A stretch of 64,000 bases of DNA from Gimesia alba. Its GTDB lineage: Bacteria; Planctomycetota; Planctomycetia; Planctomycetales; Planctomycetaceae. Numbering within the stretch: position 1 is the first letter of the stretch; each line of letters begins with the position of its first letter. The notes under the pieces were generated by a model, which saw only the letters and a list, made by a program, of their open reading frames with translations, ran no database searches and was not told the origin of the DNA. The stretch covers positions 2,185,501 through 2,249,500 of the forward strand of contig NZ_CP036269.1 in NCBI RefSeq assembly GCF_007744675.1, given 5' to 3'. A program made the position numbers and the translations under genes. Positions 63,212 through 64,000 of the stretch are shown one piece after another.

Positions 63212-64000
63212 ATGATGACATCGTCGTATTATCTGTCAGTGCGCAACATGACAGTCTTGTTGGCGTTCGTGACACTGTTGTTGAGTCCGGAGATTTCTCG
63301 TGCGGCTGAGCCTCTGGAATATAATCGTGACATTCGCCCTATACTGGCAGATCATTGCTTTGCCTGTCATGGTGCGGACAGTGCGGCTCGTAAAGCGGAC
63401 TTGCGACTGGATCAGCGTGAAGCGGCAATGGAATCAGGTGCAATCGTTGAAGGGAAGCCTGATGAAAGCGAATTGATCGCACGTATTCTGAGTGATGATC
63501 CCGATCTGGTGATGCCTCCACATGCGTCGAAAAATCCCCTTACCGAAGACCAGAAGGCTGCTTTGAAACAGTGGGTTGCTGGAGGGGCGAATTATCAACC
63601 CCACTGGTCTTTTATCACACCGAAGCGATCCAGCTTGCCAATTGTCAAGAATAAGGCCTGGAGTAAGAATGCCATTGATCGTTTTGTATTGGCTCGGCTG
63701 GAAGCCAACGGACTGTCGCCGGCACCAGAAGCCGACGCGTCAACATTATTTCGTCGGTTGCATCTCGACATCACGGGGCTTCCACCGGCTCCCGTAGAAG
63801 TCACGCAGTTTGTAGCCGATTATCGTCAGCGAAAAGATGCTGCTCTTTCGGAATGGATTGATCGATTAATGTCAACGACAGCCTGGGGAGAACACCGGGC
63901 TCGTTACTGGCTGGATGCGGCGCGTTATGGTGACACTCATGGTTTGCACTTTGATAACTATCGTGAAATGTGGATTTATCGTGACTGGGTCATTCGCGCC
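63212..64000 (+). CDS. DUF1549-type cytochrome-like protein, 5' part
   Basis: Open to the end of the window (263 codons). Signal peptide (about 12-31, MTVLLAFVTLLLSPEISRAA), then a planctomycete-type cytochrome-c domain: YNRDIRPILADHCFACHG with CxxCH, and VMPPHASKNPLT with the distal Met. The DUF1549 start follows (NAIDRFVLARLEANGLSPAP, RRLHLDITGLPP, WGEHRARYWLDAARYGDTHG). Same family as 31630-34140 but in the canonical layout; a DUF1553 domain and a DUF1501 neighbour are expected beyond the window. Tandem ATGs at 63212 and 63215. Confidence 0.85.
   Translation, partial: MMTSSYYLSVRNMTVLLAFVTLLLSPEISRAAEPLEYNRDIRPILADHCFACHGADSAARKADLRLDQREAAMESGAIVEGKPDESELIARILSDDPDLVMPPHASKNPLTEDQKAALKQWVAGGANYQPHWSFITPKRSSLPIVKNKAWSKNAIDRFVLARLEANGLSPAPEADASTLFRRLHLDITGLPPAPVEVTQFVADYRQRKDAALSEWIDRLMSTTAWGEHRARYWLDAARYGDTHGLHFDNYREMWIYRDWVIRA

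Overview
The window looks like a chromosome segment of a planctomycete, most like the Gimesia/Planctomyces group. The evidence is the gene content: several DUF1501 proteins, DUF1549/DUF1553 cytochrome-like proteins, a DUF1559 prepilin-like protein, PPC-domain secreted proteins, and many sigma-54 regulators. Base composition appears moderate and even. I saw no rRNA, tRNA, CRISPR array, transposase or prophage gene. Taxonomy is inferred from families; no search was run.

Layout. 1-2205: a minus-strand sugar/organic-acid operon (SMP-30 gluconolactonase-like gene split by an in-frame TAA, NHL-repeat protein, start of an Ldh-type dehydrogenase) with a divergent AraC regulator. 3359-8996: cation/proton antiporter with PP2C phosphatase, a nucleotide pyrophosphatase-like enzyme, and an orphan ANTAR regulator. 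9180-18563: a stress and envelope block (CsbD, small lipoprotein, PRC-barrel, DUF1328, YqaE/Pmp3, TrkA-C membrane protein) built around a sigma-54 NtrC-type response regulator and a large hybrid kinase; three of the effector genes have good -24/-12 promoters. 18584-26803: a five-gene operon matching the MoxR / vWA / beta-propeller (bpX) ternary systems. 27096-35825: a PQQ-type propeller membrane protein and the planctomycete PPC, DUF1549/1553 and DUF1501 set.

35867-43723: the most striking locus. A minus-strand run of nine genes encodes a ubiquitin-like protein, an E1-like ThiF enzyme, a membrane-anchored JAB/JAMM peptidase, an FHA membrane protein, a zinc-ribbon membrane protein, a RING-like membrane protein, a RING-like/trypsin-like fusion, an E2-like enzyme fused to a zinc ribbon, and a DUF2752 protein. 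A TTGACT-17-TCTAAT promoter stands in front of the ubiquitin-like gene. Together these are all the parts of a ubiquitin-style conjugation and removal pathway, apparently at the membrane.

43892-54740: DUF1501, a Ca-type P-ATPase, DUF1559, a BlaI/BlaR1 pair, an LtaS-like phosphotransferase and a PAP2 lipoprotein. 55080-62912: an inorganic-carbon/porin module (SbtA bicarbonate permease, PII-like partner, cyclic-nucleotide-binding protein, OprO/P-type porin, histidine kinase, NtrC-type regulator). The sbtA and porin genes share sigma-54 promoters and a nearly identical 16-bp tandem-palindrome upstream element at almost the same distance (144 and 145 bp), so the adjacent two-component pair probably controls both. 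The window ends inside another DUF1549-type gene.
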